From assembly GCA_041393015.1 (NCBI GenBank), contig JAWKKV010000001.1:372001-436000 (forward strand): 64,000 bases of DNA, given 5' to 3'. The notes under the pieces were generated by a model. That model ran no database searches and was not told the origin of the DNA. It worked only from the letters and a program-made list of their open reading frames with translations. The position numbers and the translations under genes are program-made. This DNA is from JAGQYH01 sp041393015. Its GTDB lineage: Bacteria; Bacteroidota; Bacteroidia; Chitinophagales; JADIYW01. Every line of letters begins with the position of its first letter. Positions within the stretch are counted from its first letter, which is position 1. Below, piece after piece: positions 45,376-53,441 of the stretch.

Positions 45376-45518
45376 TTTTCTAATTGTTTTTTATGAAGTC
45401 TTCTACCCTTAAATTAAGCTTTGCCAAAAAGTGTAAATTTCTTCTATTGAATAATTGCTTCTAAGATAACAAATTTCATACCTAAATTCCACTAATTAAA
45501 ACAAGCTGTAATATGATT

Positions 45519-46517
45519 CTAATACTCCGTCTGCATTAACTTCCATAACTCGTCTTTGAGTTCTAGAATACCCTTTTGTGTAAGAGATGAAAAGAAAACA
45601 CATTTAATGTCTTTAGGTAATTCAGCTTTTAAAAGATTTTGCAATTCTTCATCTAGTAAATCTGATTTACTAATACCCAATAATCTCTTTTTATTGAGCA
45701 ATTGAGGATTGTATTGCTTTAACTCGTTTAAAAGTATTTCGTATTCCTTTTTGATATTATCACTTTCCGCAGATACCAAAAATAATAACGCTGCATTTCG
45801 TTCAATGTGTCTTAAAAATCTATCGCCTAAACCTTTACCGGTATGCGCTCCTTCAATAATTCCTGGAATATCTGCCATTACAAACGACTTATTGTCTCTG
45901 TAATAAACCATCCCCAAGTTTGGTACTATAGTAGTAAATGGATAATTCGCAATTTTAGGTTTAGCAGCACTCACTACAGACAGTAAGGTAGATTTTCCTG
46001 CATTTGGAAAGCCAACTAAACCAACATCAGCTAATACTTTTAATTCTAAAACCTTCCAACCTTCTTGCTCTTCTTCACCTGGTTGAGCGTAACGCGGTGC
46101 TTGATTGGTTGATGTTTTAAAGTGATTGTTTCCCAATCCTCCTTTTCCACCGGGAACTAAAATATATTCTTCTCCGTCTTCTAAAATTTCTTTTACATAC
46201 TCTCCTGTTTCAAAGTCCTTTACAACAGTTCCCAACGGCACTTCTAAAACAATATCCTTACCATCTTTACCGGTTTTCAATCCTCCACTGCCTGAATGGC
46301 CATGCTCTGCTTTAATATGCTTTTTAAATTTTAGATGAAGTAAGGTCCATAATTGAGCGTTTCCTTTTAAAATAATATGACCGCCTCGTCCGCCGTCGCC
46401 ACCATCTGGACCGCCCATTGGCTCAAACTTTTCTCTTCTGAAATGAGTAGAACCTCTCCCACCTCTGCCCGATCGGCAGTGGATTTTTACGTAATCTACA
46501 AAGTTTCCTCCTTCCAT
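45519..46517 (-). CDS. obg: GTPase Obg
   Basis: 332 aa. Obg is a conserved GTPase that binds the 50S subunit and links ribosome maturation to stress signals. The glycine-rich Obg fold (residues 1-158) includes GRGGRGSTHFRREKFEPMGG and PDGGDGGRGGHII. The G domain has G1 GFPNAGKSTLLS, G3 ADIPGIIEGAHTGKGLG and G4 ISKSDL. The OCT domain of some homologues is absent, as is usual in this phylum. adk lies upstream on the same strand. Confidence 0.95.
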   Translation of the reverse strand: MEGGNFVDYVKIHCRSGRGGRGSTHFRREKFEPMGGPDGGDGGRGGHIILKGNAQLWTLLHLKFKKHIKAEHGHSGSGGLKTGKDGKDIVLEVPLGTVVKDFETGEYVKEILEDGEEYILVPGGKGGLGNNHFKTSTNQAPRYAQPGEEEQEGWKVLELKVLADVGLVGFPNAGKSTLLSVVSAAKPKIANYPFTTIVPNLGMVYYRDNKSFVMADIPGIIEGAHTGKGLGDRFLRHIERNAALLFLVSAESDNIKKEYEILLNELKQYNPQLLNKKRLLGISKSDLLDEELQNLLKAELPKDIKCVFFSSLTQKGILELKDELWKLMQTEY

Positions 46518-46563
46518 TTTGGTTGTTCTAAAATCTGAATTCGTTAATCGTTATTCGTTAATT

Positions 46564-46571
46564 CAAATCTA
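46564..46571 (-). promoter_or_regulatory. Possible obg -7 promoter element
   Basis: The plus strand reads CAAATCTA, giving TAGATTTG on the minus strand. It ends 46 nt before the obg ATG. The interval holds a direct repeat of ATTCGTTAA at about 46540 and 46554. A matching -33 box is not clear. Confidence 0.35.
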
Positions 46572-46646
46572 CTATACTTTTTCAAGCATACAGAAACAAA
46601 GTAGAACAAAGAAAAAATTCTTGATAATGATTATTAATCTGACAAA

Positions 46647-47216
46647 CTATTTAATAGCTGCTTTTAAAGCACCAAAAATATCATCAATGCTTCCTTCGCC
46701 TTTAATGCTAACGAATTTATCTTGACCTTTATAATATTCTGCTAACGGTGCTGTTTGATTCAAATAAACTTGAAAACGATTTCTAATTGTCGCTTCATTA
46801 TTATCATCTGCTCTTCCTGAAGTTGCACCTCTTGCTAAAATTCTTGTTACAATCTCCTCTTCAGTAACTTCTAAGGCTAAAACACGAGCAATTTTAGTTT
46901 GCTTTTGTTCCAATAAAGCATCCAAAGCTTCTGCTTGCGGTGCTGTTCTTGGAAATCCATCAAAAATAAAACCATCTACTTTATCAGATAACTCGTCCAA
47001 TTTATTTCCTATCATCCCAATGACTACTGAATCAGGAACTAACTCTCCTGCTTCCATAAATGCTTTGGCTTCCAAACCTAACTTGGTTCCTGCAGCTTTT
47101 TCACTTCTTAATAAATCGCCGGTAGAAATGTGGCATAAGTTTAATTCTTCAGCTAACTTAACAGCCTGTGTGCCCTTTCCACTTCCTGGAGGGCCAAATA
47201 AAATGATGTTGTTCAT
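46647..47216 (-). CDS. adk: Adenylate kinase
   Basis: 189 aa from the ATG at 47216 (MNNIILFGPPGSGKGTQ); an upstream in-frame start adds 18 residues that cross the promoter and is rejected. Adk interconverts ATP and AMP with two ADP in the cytoplasm. The P-loop is GPPGSGKGTQ. The AMP-binding STGDLLRSEKAAG and GFIFDGFPRTAPQAEAL segments are present, with RADDNNEATIRNRF in the lid region. The lid is the short type without Zn-binding Cys. hpt lies upstream on the same strand. Confidence 0.96.
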   Translation of the reverse strand: MNNIILFGPPGSGKGTQAVKLAEELNLCHISTGDLLRSEKAAGTKLGLEAKAFMEAGELVPDSVVIGMIGNKLDELSDKVDGFIFDGFPRTAPQAEALDALLEQKQTKIARVLALEVTEEEIVTRILARGATSGRADDNNEATIRNRFQVYLNQTAPLAEYYKGQDKFVSIKGEGSIDDIFGALKAAIK

Positions 47217-47235
47217 CGGTTTAGATTTCTGTCCC

Positions 47236-47243
47236 CAAAAGTA
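47236..47243 (-). promoter_or_regulatory. Predicted adk -7 promoter element
   Basis: The plus strand reads CAAAAGTA, giving TACTTTTG on the minus strand, a full match. It ends 19 nt before the adk ATG. A possible -33 TTTG (complement of 47268-47271) is 24 bp away, slightly far. Confidence 0.5.
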
Positions 47244-47316
47244 TAACTGTTTACATATAATTCGTAGCAAAGCAGATGAAGTTTAATTTATGTAATCCCT
47301 AATATTGAGGTTGAAA

Positions 47317-47871
47317 TTAACTATTTACTTCTTGATAAATGCCTAAAATATTTCGTCCCATTCCATCATAATCCAAGCCATAACCAACAACAAATTCATT
47401 ACCGATCTCGAAACCATGGTATTTCACATTTACTGGCACTTCAAAACTTTCTGGTTTAATCAATAATGCAGCCACCTCTATAGAAGCAGGTTCTTCCGCT
47501 TCTAATGTTTTTACTAATTTCTGTATGGTAAAACCAGTATCTACAATATCTTCAATAATAACGATATGTCTGCCATTCATGGGTTTCTTAAAAAATGTTT
47601 CCACTTTTACCACTCCTGTTGTTGAGGTACCGGAATAGGATTTTGCATTGATGAACTCAATTTCTGAAGGGAATTGTATCACCTTCATTAAATCGGCAGC
47701 AAACATAAATGATCCATTTAAAACCGGTAAAAAAACGGGCAAACTATCGGCATAATCTTTTTCAATTTCTTTTGCGATGGTATTAACTCGTTCTAATATC
47801 CTTTGATAAGTGATTAATTCTTTAAAATATCGATCTTTTACTTTTATTGGTTCTGGTAGTTTACTATTCAT
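47317..47871 (-). CDS. hpt: Hypoxanthine phosphoribosyltransferase
   Basis: 184 aa. Hpt makes IMP or GMP from hypoxanthine or guanine and PRPP. The PRPP-binding motif is VIIEDIVDTGFTIQKL, and the LPVFLPVLNGSFMFAADLM segment and the final VVGYGLDYDGMGRNI are also typical. Its start-codon region (47863-47891) is duplicated 143 bp upstream with hairpins in between, so its mRNA leader may carry unusual structure. Confidence 0.95.
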   Translation of the reverse strand: MNSKLPEPIKVKDRYFKELITYQRILERVNTIAKEIEKDYADSLPVFLPVLNGSFMFAADLMKVIQFPSEIEFINAKSYSGTSTTGVVKVETFFKKPMNGRHIVIIEDIVDTGFTIQKLVKTLEAEEPASIEVAALLIKPESFEVPVNVKYHGFEIGNEFVVGYGLDYDGMGRNILGIYQEVNS

Positions 47872-48034
47872 TTGGTTCGAATATTTATAAACTGCTAATC
47901 TACTTTAAACATCTTAAATATTTAATGTTTTTCAACGATCGCCGTCTTTGGTGTTTCACCAAAGACATTCGAAGGCTTGTTGGTAATAACACCAACAAGG
48001 ACGTAACTATTCATTTGGTTCGGATATTTATAAA
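47863..48034. repeat. Duplicated hpt start region flanking two hairpins
   Basis: The 29 bp at 47863-47891, which include the hpt start codon, recur at 48006-48034 with one mismatch, and weaker similarity runs on for about 20 bp. Between the copies lie a hairpin with 10-bp perfect arms GTCTTTGGTG / CACCAAAGAC (47944-47966) and a palindrome (47976-47999) with 9-bp arms CTTGTTGGT / ACCAACAAG. The latter's core (47978-47997) matches 91-110 at 19 of 20 bases. Confidence 0.85.
47922..48014 (-). CDS. Possible 30-codon upstream frame of hpt
   Basis: The duplicated copy of the hpt start region opens a second frame whose first codons (Met-Asn-Ser) match those of Hpt. It reads through both hairpins (Tyr-Val-Leu-Val-Gly-Val-Ile-Thr-Asn-Lys and on) and stops at 47922, 50 nt before the hpt ATG. 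No family is recognised. It may be an accident of the duplication or a leader peptide. Confidence 0.25.
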   Translation of the reverse strand: MNSYVLVGVITNKPSNVFGETPKTAIVEKH

Positions 48035-48085
48035 TAGTGCTTAACTTCTAAAACACATCATTTTAAAGTAGTAAGATACTAAATA

Positions 48086-49609
48086 CTAATTACCTCTGAA
48101 AATTTCCAATTCTTGACCAATACTTAATGCAGTTGAAGATAAATTGTTCCACTTCTTTATCTCATCAATAGTGACATTGTACTTTTTGGATAAACCATAT
48201 AAGGTATCTCCTTTTACAACCTTATGTAACACTCTACTTTTCTCTTTAGCAATCCTATCGCTTTCAATCTCATCTGCAGATTTACGAGGCACAGCAACGG
48301 GAAGTTCACTAGCTTTTTGCTCAGCCGCCTTCTTTTCCGCTTCCTCTTTTAAACGCAATTCTTCTTTTAACTTAGCCACTTCTGCCGCTAACCGAGCACT
48401 TTCTGCTTCCGCTTCTTTTCGCTTGGCATCGGCTTCTGCTTTTTCCATGGCATGCTCAGCATCTTTAGCAACCTTATCTAAATTATCTTGCTTCTCCTTT
48501 TGTTTGGCTTTAGCAGCTTCCTCTTCTAGCCTTTTTTTCTCCGCGTCGTCAATTACTTTTATTACCGGTGGATTTTCCTTTACTTCTTCTTTAGGAGGTT
48601 TATTATAGGCACTTACAATTAATGGCTTCTTATCTCTTTTACTATTTAGGTAAATGGTTTGACCGGCAGCCGGTTCTTCGCCAATTCTCAATAAATTTCT
48701 ATCGTACAGCTTATCTAATTTTACACCATATAACTGCGAAATATCCCAAAGGGTTTGCCCATTTGTAACGATATGACTCTTATGGCCTGCTTTACTTCTT
48801 TTTGGTTGTAAATAAATAAATTGCCCTTGTACCAAAGGATCTTTGGCATCTAAATCATTGTACTTATATAATCGATTAACGGGAATATCAGTTCTTTGAG
48901 AGATTGATTTAATATCATCCATTTTTCCTACTTTAATAGTTTTTATCCTATTGTAAGAAAAGACTTGTACGGCACTATTATTGTCGATTTGATCTTTGCT
49001 ATAAACTTTATTATCTGCCGATTTATAATCTGTTTGTCCGTTTACTGAAACATTAGACCTGTCTCTTTCATTATGTTTTTTATTAGCAAAAGTATTTCGA
49101 TCTTCACTATCATATAAAAACAATTGATGCCTTTCAATCAGATCAATCAAAATGTAGGCATATCTAGGATTGGTGGCATATCCCGCTGTTTTTAAGCCAT
49201 GCGCCCAATTTTTATAATCAGTAGAACTATAGTCAAACAAAAAGCTATATCTCGAACGAGTTTGTAAAAATACGGTATGGTCATCATACGATTCCTCAGC
49301 ATGTTTATACACTCTAAAACACTCTCCTTTGCTATCATCATCATGGTACATTTTTTTGCCTGTCCATTCAGTATGACACTTTATACCAAAATGATTATTT
49401 CCATTTACAGCCAAAGTGCTGTTGCCAAATCTGCTTTCTAAAATTCCTTGCGCTAAAGTTATACTAGCAGGAATTCCAGAAGCTTCCATTTCTTTAATGG
49501 CAATATGCTTATAAGTATCTATATACTCTTCCACTGTGTATTCTTTTTGAGCGAAAGCAAGCAAACTGGTAATCACCAGCAACATTGGAATTATAGCAAC
49601 TTTATTCAT
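48086..49609 (-). CDS. Secreted glucosaminidase (GH73) with LysM repeats
   Basis: 507 aa with a signal peptide (IIPMLLVITSLLAFAQ). The GH73 N-acetylglucosaminidase domain (about 25-165) reads IPASITLAQGILESRFGNSTL, with Glu as the likely catalytic acid, then NNHFGIKCHTEW. LysM-like modules lie at about 220-270 and 275-325, and a clear one ends the protein (HKVVKGDTLYGLSKKYNV). A Glu/Lys/Ala coiled coil separates them (about 345-440). It cleaves peptidoglycan, probably for cell separation or remodelling. It follows the O-methyltransferase gene with a 31-bp gap. Confidence 0.92.
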   Translation of the reverse strand: MNKVAIIPMLLVITSLLAFAQKEYTVEEYIDTYKHIAIKEMEASGIPASITLAQGILESRFGNSTLAVNGNNHFGIKCHTEWTGKKMYHDDDSKGECFRVYKHAEESYDDHTVFLQTRSRYSFLFDYSSTDYKNWAHGLKTAGYATNPRYAYILIDLIERHQLFLYDSEDRNTFANKKHNERDRSNVSVNGQTDYKSADNKVYSKDQIDNNSAVQVFSYNRIKTIKVGKMDDIKSISQRTDIPVNRLYKYNDLDAKDPLVQGQFIYLQPKRSKAGHKSHIVTNGQTLWDISQLYGVKLDKLYDRNLLRIGEEPAAGQTIYLNSKRDKKPLIVSAYNKPPKEEVKENPPVIKVIDDAEKKRLEEEAAKAKQKEKQDNLDKVAKDAEHAMEKAEADAKRKEAEAESARLAAEVAKLKEELRLKEEAEKKAAEQKASELPVAVPRKSADEIESDRIAKEKSRVLHKVVKGDTLYGLSKKYNVTIDEIKKWNNLSSTALSIGQELEIFRGN

Positions 49610-49640
49610 TATTTATTTTATTAAAAGTCCTTTTGTTTTG

Positions 49641-50285
49641 TTAATCTTTAATTTTTCTAACCAGCAAAATGCCATCTCTTATGGATAGCATAACGTTTTC
49701 CACGCGCTCGTCATTTTGCACTTTCTGAGAAAAATCAACTAGCGCAGCTGTGTCTTTATCTTTTTTCTCTTCAACAACCTTGCCACTCCATAATACATTA
49801 TCAGCCATTATAAATCCACCTACTTTTAATTTAGGTAAAACGAGGTCGTAATAATTAGCATAATTTATTTTATCAGCATCGATAAAAACCAAATCAAAAG
49901 TTTCGTTTAAGGTGGGAATAATTTCTAGTGCATTTCCAATTTTGAAATCAATTTTATGGTCTACTCCAGCCTTTTTGAAGTGATTACGAGCGGTATCTTC
50001 TAACTCTTCATTGACATCAATGGTAATAAGTTTTCCGTTTTCAGGTAAGCCTTTTGCGAAACAAATGGTAGAATATCCTGTAAATGTGCCAATCTCAAGA
50101 ATTCTTTCCGGTTGTAGCATACAGCTAACCATTTCTAGAAACTTACCTTGTACAGTTCCTGAAATCATTTGAGGCATCATAAAATGCAGGTTTGTTGCCC
50201 TGTCAAGCGATTGTAATACTTCGTCTTGTGGCGTAGTATTTTCCTCAATAAATTGATCTAATTGTTTTGATATGATAAAGCCCAT
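49641..50285 (-). CDS. O-methyltransferase family 3 protein
   Basis: 214 aa. An SAM-dependent methyltransferase of the caffeoyl-CoA/catechol type. The SAM-binding segment is RILEIGTFTGYSTICFA. The acidic LITIDVNEELE and LVFIDADKINYANYYDLVLPKL, the latter with the metal-binding Asp, are also present. Bacterial members methylate small hydroxylated compounds; the substrate here is unknown. It lies between the biotin carrier and glucosaminidase genes with short gaps. Confidence 0.9.
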   Translation of the reverse strand: MGFIISKQLDQFIEENTTPQDEVLQSLDRATNLHFMMPQMISGTVQGKFLEMVSCMLQPERILEIGTFTGYSTICFAKGLPENGKLITIDVNEELEDTARNHFKKAGVDHKIDFKIGNALEIIPTLNETFDLVFIDADKINYANYYDLVLPKLKVGGFIMADNVLWSGKVVEEKKDKDTAALVDFSQKVQNDERVENVMLSIRDGILLVRKIKD

Positions 50286-50305
50286 AGTTTGGCGGCAAAG
50301 CTAGC

Positions 50306-50815
50306 TTATTCCATCTCCATCAAAACCTGATTTTTTTCCACAGTATCTTGATTCTTTACGAGAATTTCTTTAACGACACCATCGCCTGTTGCTTTAATGA
50401 TGTTTTCCATTTTCATGGCCTCCAAAATAATTAAAGGGTCGCCGGTAGAAACTTGCTGCCCGGCAGTGGCTAAAACTTCTAAAACTAAACCAGGCATCGG
50501 TGCTTTTATATCTGTCATTTTGGAACCATTGCCTCTGCTCATACCCATTTCATTCATTAAAAGGTCGAGTTTGTCTTTTATCGGCATGGTAAAAACTTCT
50601 TCATTAACTTGAAGTGTTATTGTTTTTGAAGCTCTATTAAATTCCAACAATTTAATATTATACGATTGATGATCTTGAATTACATTCCATTCATCCAATC
50701 CTGTTTTAGCTATATCTAAGACAACCGGCTCATCATTCATTAAAAGCGCTCCATCCTTCCACTCAATGGCATAACTCTTATCTTCTCCTAATTCAACTTT
50801 ATACTTATTATCCAT
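50306..50815 (-). CDS. Biotin/lipoyl carrier protein, acyl-CoA carboxylase type
   Basis: 169 aa. The C-terminal biotinyl domain (about 95-168) reads IKAPMPGLVLEVLATAGQQV, then the biotinylation site ILEAMKMENIIKA. The N-terminal part resembles biotin carboxyl carrier subunits that travel with propionyl- or other acyl-CoA carboxylases. The carboxylase subunits are not nearby. It is divergent from the M1 aminopeptidase and is followed by the O-methyltransferase with a 20-bp gap. Confidence 0.85.
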   Translation of the reverse strand: MDNKYKVELGEDKSYAIEWKDGALLMNDEPVVLDIAKTGLDEWNVIQDHQSYNIKLLEFNRASKTITLQVNEEVFTMPIKDKLDLLMNEMGMSRGNGSKMTDIKAPMPGLVLEVLATAGQQVSTGDPLIILEAMKMENIIKATGDGVVKEILVKNQDTVEKNQVLMEME

Positions 50816-50861
50816 AAAACTGGCTTGTAATTTGGTGTGTTGTCAACGACGTAAAGAAAAT

Positions 50862-50883
50862 CAAATATAATAAGGTAATTTTG
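50862..50883. promoter_or_regulatory. Back-to-back -7 elements between the carrier and M1 genes
   Basis: CAAATATA (50862-50869) gives TATATTTG on the minus strand, facing the biotin carrier start at 50815. TAATTTTG (50876-50883) faces the M1 gene on the plus strand, 18 nt before its ATG. Both match TAnnTTTG, only 6 bp apart, so RNA polymerase may not be able to use both at once. No good -33 boxes were found. Confidence 0.45.
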
Positions 50884-50901
50884 GTAATTAAATATTTTAA
50901 C

Positions 50902-53394
50902 ATGCATGTGAGTCGATTTCTAATAACAATTTTTCTCTTGAGTAACCTTTTTACTTTTGGGCAAGAGAGCAAAACTGAAATAGAAAGGATCGAAAATATC
51001 AAAAACGTTTTTTATAAATCTTCTGATAAACGAACCATTGATATTACGCATACCCGATTGGAATTAACCCCTTTTTTTGACAAGAAAAGCTTATATGGAA
51101 AGGCTTTCCTCAATATTAAAGCCTATAATCGCCCTATTGATAAAGTAGTTTTGGATGCTCAAGGCATGAAGATCAGACAGGTTTTTATCATTCATGAAAG
51201 TGGGTTTATTGATGTTACTTATGAATATGACAGTCTTAAATTAACCGTCAACCTAAATAGAACCTATGATCTGGAAGAGCAATTCACACTTTTTATTGAA
51301 TATTCTGCCCATCCTTATACATTAGAAGAAAAAGGTATTGCTGAAAATTATGGTCGGGGACTTTATTTTATTGATCCGTTAGACAAAAACCCATTGAAGC
51401 CTACTCAACTTTGGACATCAGGAGAAACTAAGGCCAACTCTATTTGGTTTCCAACGGTTGATTCGCCAAATGAATCATTTACACAAGAAATATTTTTAAC
51501 GGTTGATGAAAAATATACCACATTATCCAATGGTATTTTAGAAAACACAGTGTTTAATAATAACGGAACAAAAACAGATCATTGGCGGCAAAACAAGCCA
51601 CATGCACCTTATTTAGCTATGCTAGCTGTTGGTAAGTTTCATGTTTCGTTAGATGATTGGGGCCCTATAAAAGTAACTTATTATACTACTCCAGAATATG
51701 GCAAAGATGTGCGAAAAATATTTGGTAGAACACCTTACATGATGTCTTACTTTTCAAACTTGTTTAATGTTGAATTCCCGTGGGAAAAATACGCACAGGT
51801 AGTAGTTTATGATTTTACTTCAGGTGCCATGGAAAACACCTCTGCCTCTACCTTTTATCAAGAATATTATGCAGATAAATACGATGCATTAGACAATAAT
51901 TTTGATGATATTATTGCTCATGAACTAGTGCATCAATGGTTTGGCGACTTAGTCACTGCAGAATCTTGGGCACAATTGACTTTAAACGAAGCTTTCGCCG
52001 AATATGGTGAACACTTATGGTTTAATTACAAATATGGACAGGATGAAGGTGACAAAACACTATATGATGATTTAAATTTATACCTAAATGAAGCAGTATA
52101 TAATGTAGAGCCAATTGTGAATTACTACTATGAAGATGCAGACAATGACTTGTTTGATGCTCATCGTTATGAGAAAGGTAGTCAAGTGCTACACATGTTA
52201 AAGGATTTATTAGGCGAAGACTATTTTTATGAAGGCATAGAATATTATCTAAAAACCAATAGACATAGATCCGTTGAAATGAGCGATCTAAGAATGGCTT
52301 TCGAAAAAATTACCGGCGAAGATCTATATTGGTTCTTCGATCAATGGTTTATGAAGCCAGGACATCCTGTGGTTGATTTGAATTATGATTACGACACCGA
52401 AAAGAAAGAAATTTCGATTAAAATTGAGCAAGTACAAAAATATGATGGTGCTCCTGTTTATAGAATTCCTCTGAGCATTGATATTTATGCGAATGGAAAA
52501 GTTGAAAGGAAAGAAGTTTGGGTAGAAAGACAAAAGGAAACTTTTACTTTTAAAACCAATGCCGCACCAGACTTAGTAAATGTGGATGCTAAAAAAATTA
52601 TGCTTTGGGAGAAAAATGACAATAAAACCCTTGAGCAGTGGATGTTTCAATTTAAAAATGCACCACTTTATGTAGATAAAATTGAAGCATTAAAAGCATT
52701 AGCTAATGAGCAAAATAATCAAGATGCGCATGCCATATTTAAACTTGCTTTAAAAGACAAATTCTGGAATATTAGAAAATATGCTGTCGAACAAATTTTT
52801 ATAAATAAAGATGGTGTCAATGAATTTTTGATTAATGATCTAAAAAAACTAGCGTTAAAAGATCCGAACAGCCATGTTAGAAATGCCGCTGTAATTAAAT
52901 TAGCCAAATACGACACTTCCATTGCTAGGCCAATTTGTGATTCATTATTAAATAATGATAGTTCTCGCTTAGTTTTAGGAACTACTTTGCAAATACTCTA
53001 CCCAACGGATAAAGCAAAATATTTTCAAAAAGCTCAAAATTTTGAATACATCAATAATCCAAATGTTGCTTTAGTAGTGGCTCATATCTACAGTGAAATG
53101 GGAGGAAAAAATCAACATGGATATTTTAAAAAGTGTTTATGGACAACCAATAATAGATACGCTTACTCCTATGTTAGCAGCTATGTAGATTTTTTGAAAA
53201 GAATGGATGTAGCTACCCTTAAAGATGCGGTTGGAGTTTTATCTGATTTAGTTGAATATGAAGAAGATGAAATGGTGATTGTAGCATGTAGAAATGGACT
53301 TTATGATTTAAGAGACTTCTTCGCTAATAATACATTGCCCGAAAGCGAAGCAAAGACAGCCCTTTTAAGTGAAGTCATTGCTAGATTTAAGTAG
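50902..53394 (+). CDS. M1-family metallo-aminopeptidase, secreted
   Basis: 830 aa from the ATG at 50902, which gives a signal peptide (MHVSRFLITIFLLSNLFTFGQ); a TTG 21 bp upstream lies on the promoter. The exopeptidase motif GAMEN is at about residues 308-312, and the zinc motif HELVH at 340-344 is followed by the third ligand in LNEAFAEYGEHLW. The C-terminal part has HEAT-like repeats (NIRKYAVEQIFI, SHVRNAAVIKLA). It removes N-terminal residues from peptides in the periplasm or outside the cell. Confidence 0.93.
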   Translation: MHVSRFLITIFLLSNLFTFGQESKTEIERIENIKNVFYKSSDKRTIDITHTRLELTPFFDKKSLYGKAFLNIKAYNRPIDKVVLDAQGMKIRQVFIIHESGFIDVTYEYDSLKLTVNLNRTYDLEEQFTLFIEYSAHPYTLEEKGIAENYGRGLYFIDPLDKNPLKPTQLWTSGETKANSIWFPTVDSPNESFTQEIFLTVDEKYTTLSNGILENTVFNNNGTKTDHWRQNKPHAPYLAMLAVGKFHVSLDDWGPIKVTYYTTPEYGKDVRKIFGRTPYMMSYFSNLFNVEFPWEKYAQVVVYDFTSGAMENTSASTFYQEYYADKYDALDNNFDDIIAHELVHQWFGDLVTAESWAQLTLNEAFAEYGEHLWFNYKYGQDEGDKTLYDDLNLYLNEAVYNVEPIVNYYYEDADNDLFDAHRYEKGSQVLHMLKDLLGEDYFYEGIEYYLKTNRHRSVEMSDLRMAFEKITGEDLYWFFDQWFMKPGHPVVDLNYDYDTEKKEISIKIEQVQKYDGAPVYRIPLSIDIYANGKVERKEVWVERQKETFTFKTNAAPDLVNVDAKKIMLWEKNDNKTLEQWMFQFKNAPLYVDKIEALKALANEQNNQDAHAIFKLALKDKFWNIRKYAVEQIFINKDGVNEFLINDLKKLALKDPNSHVRNAAVIKLAKYDTSIARPICDSLLNNDSSRLVLGTTLQILYPTDKAKYFQKAQNFEYINNPNVALVVAHIYSEMGGKNQHGYFKKCLWTTNNRYAYSYVSSYVDFLKRMDVATLKDAVGVLSDLVEYEEDEMVIVACRNGLYDLRDFFANNTLPESEAKTALLSEVIARFK

Positions 53395-53441
53395 TTTAAT
53401 TAACTTCGTATCAAAGCTCCCCTAAATTAAAATTTCAACCT

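Noticed and set aside
48144..48608. A 154-codon plus-strand frame opposite the glucosaminidase gene
   Set aside because: It mirrors the Glu/Lys/Ala coiled coil, giving a Ser/Phe/Ala-rich translation; no start context or family supports it.
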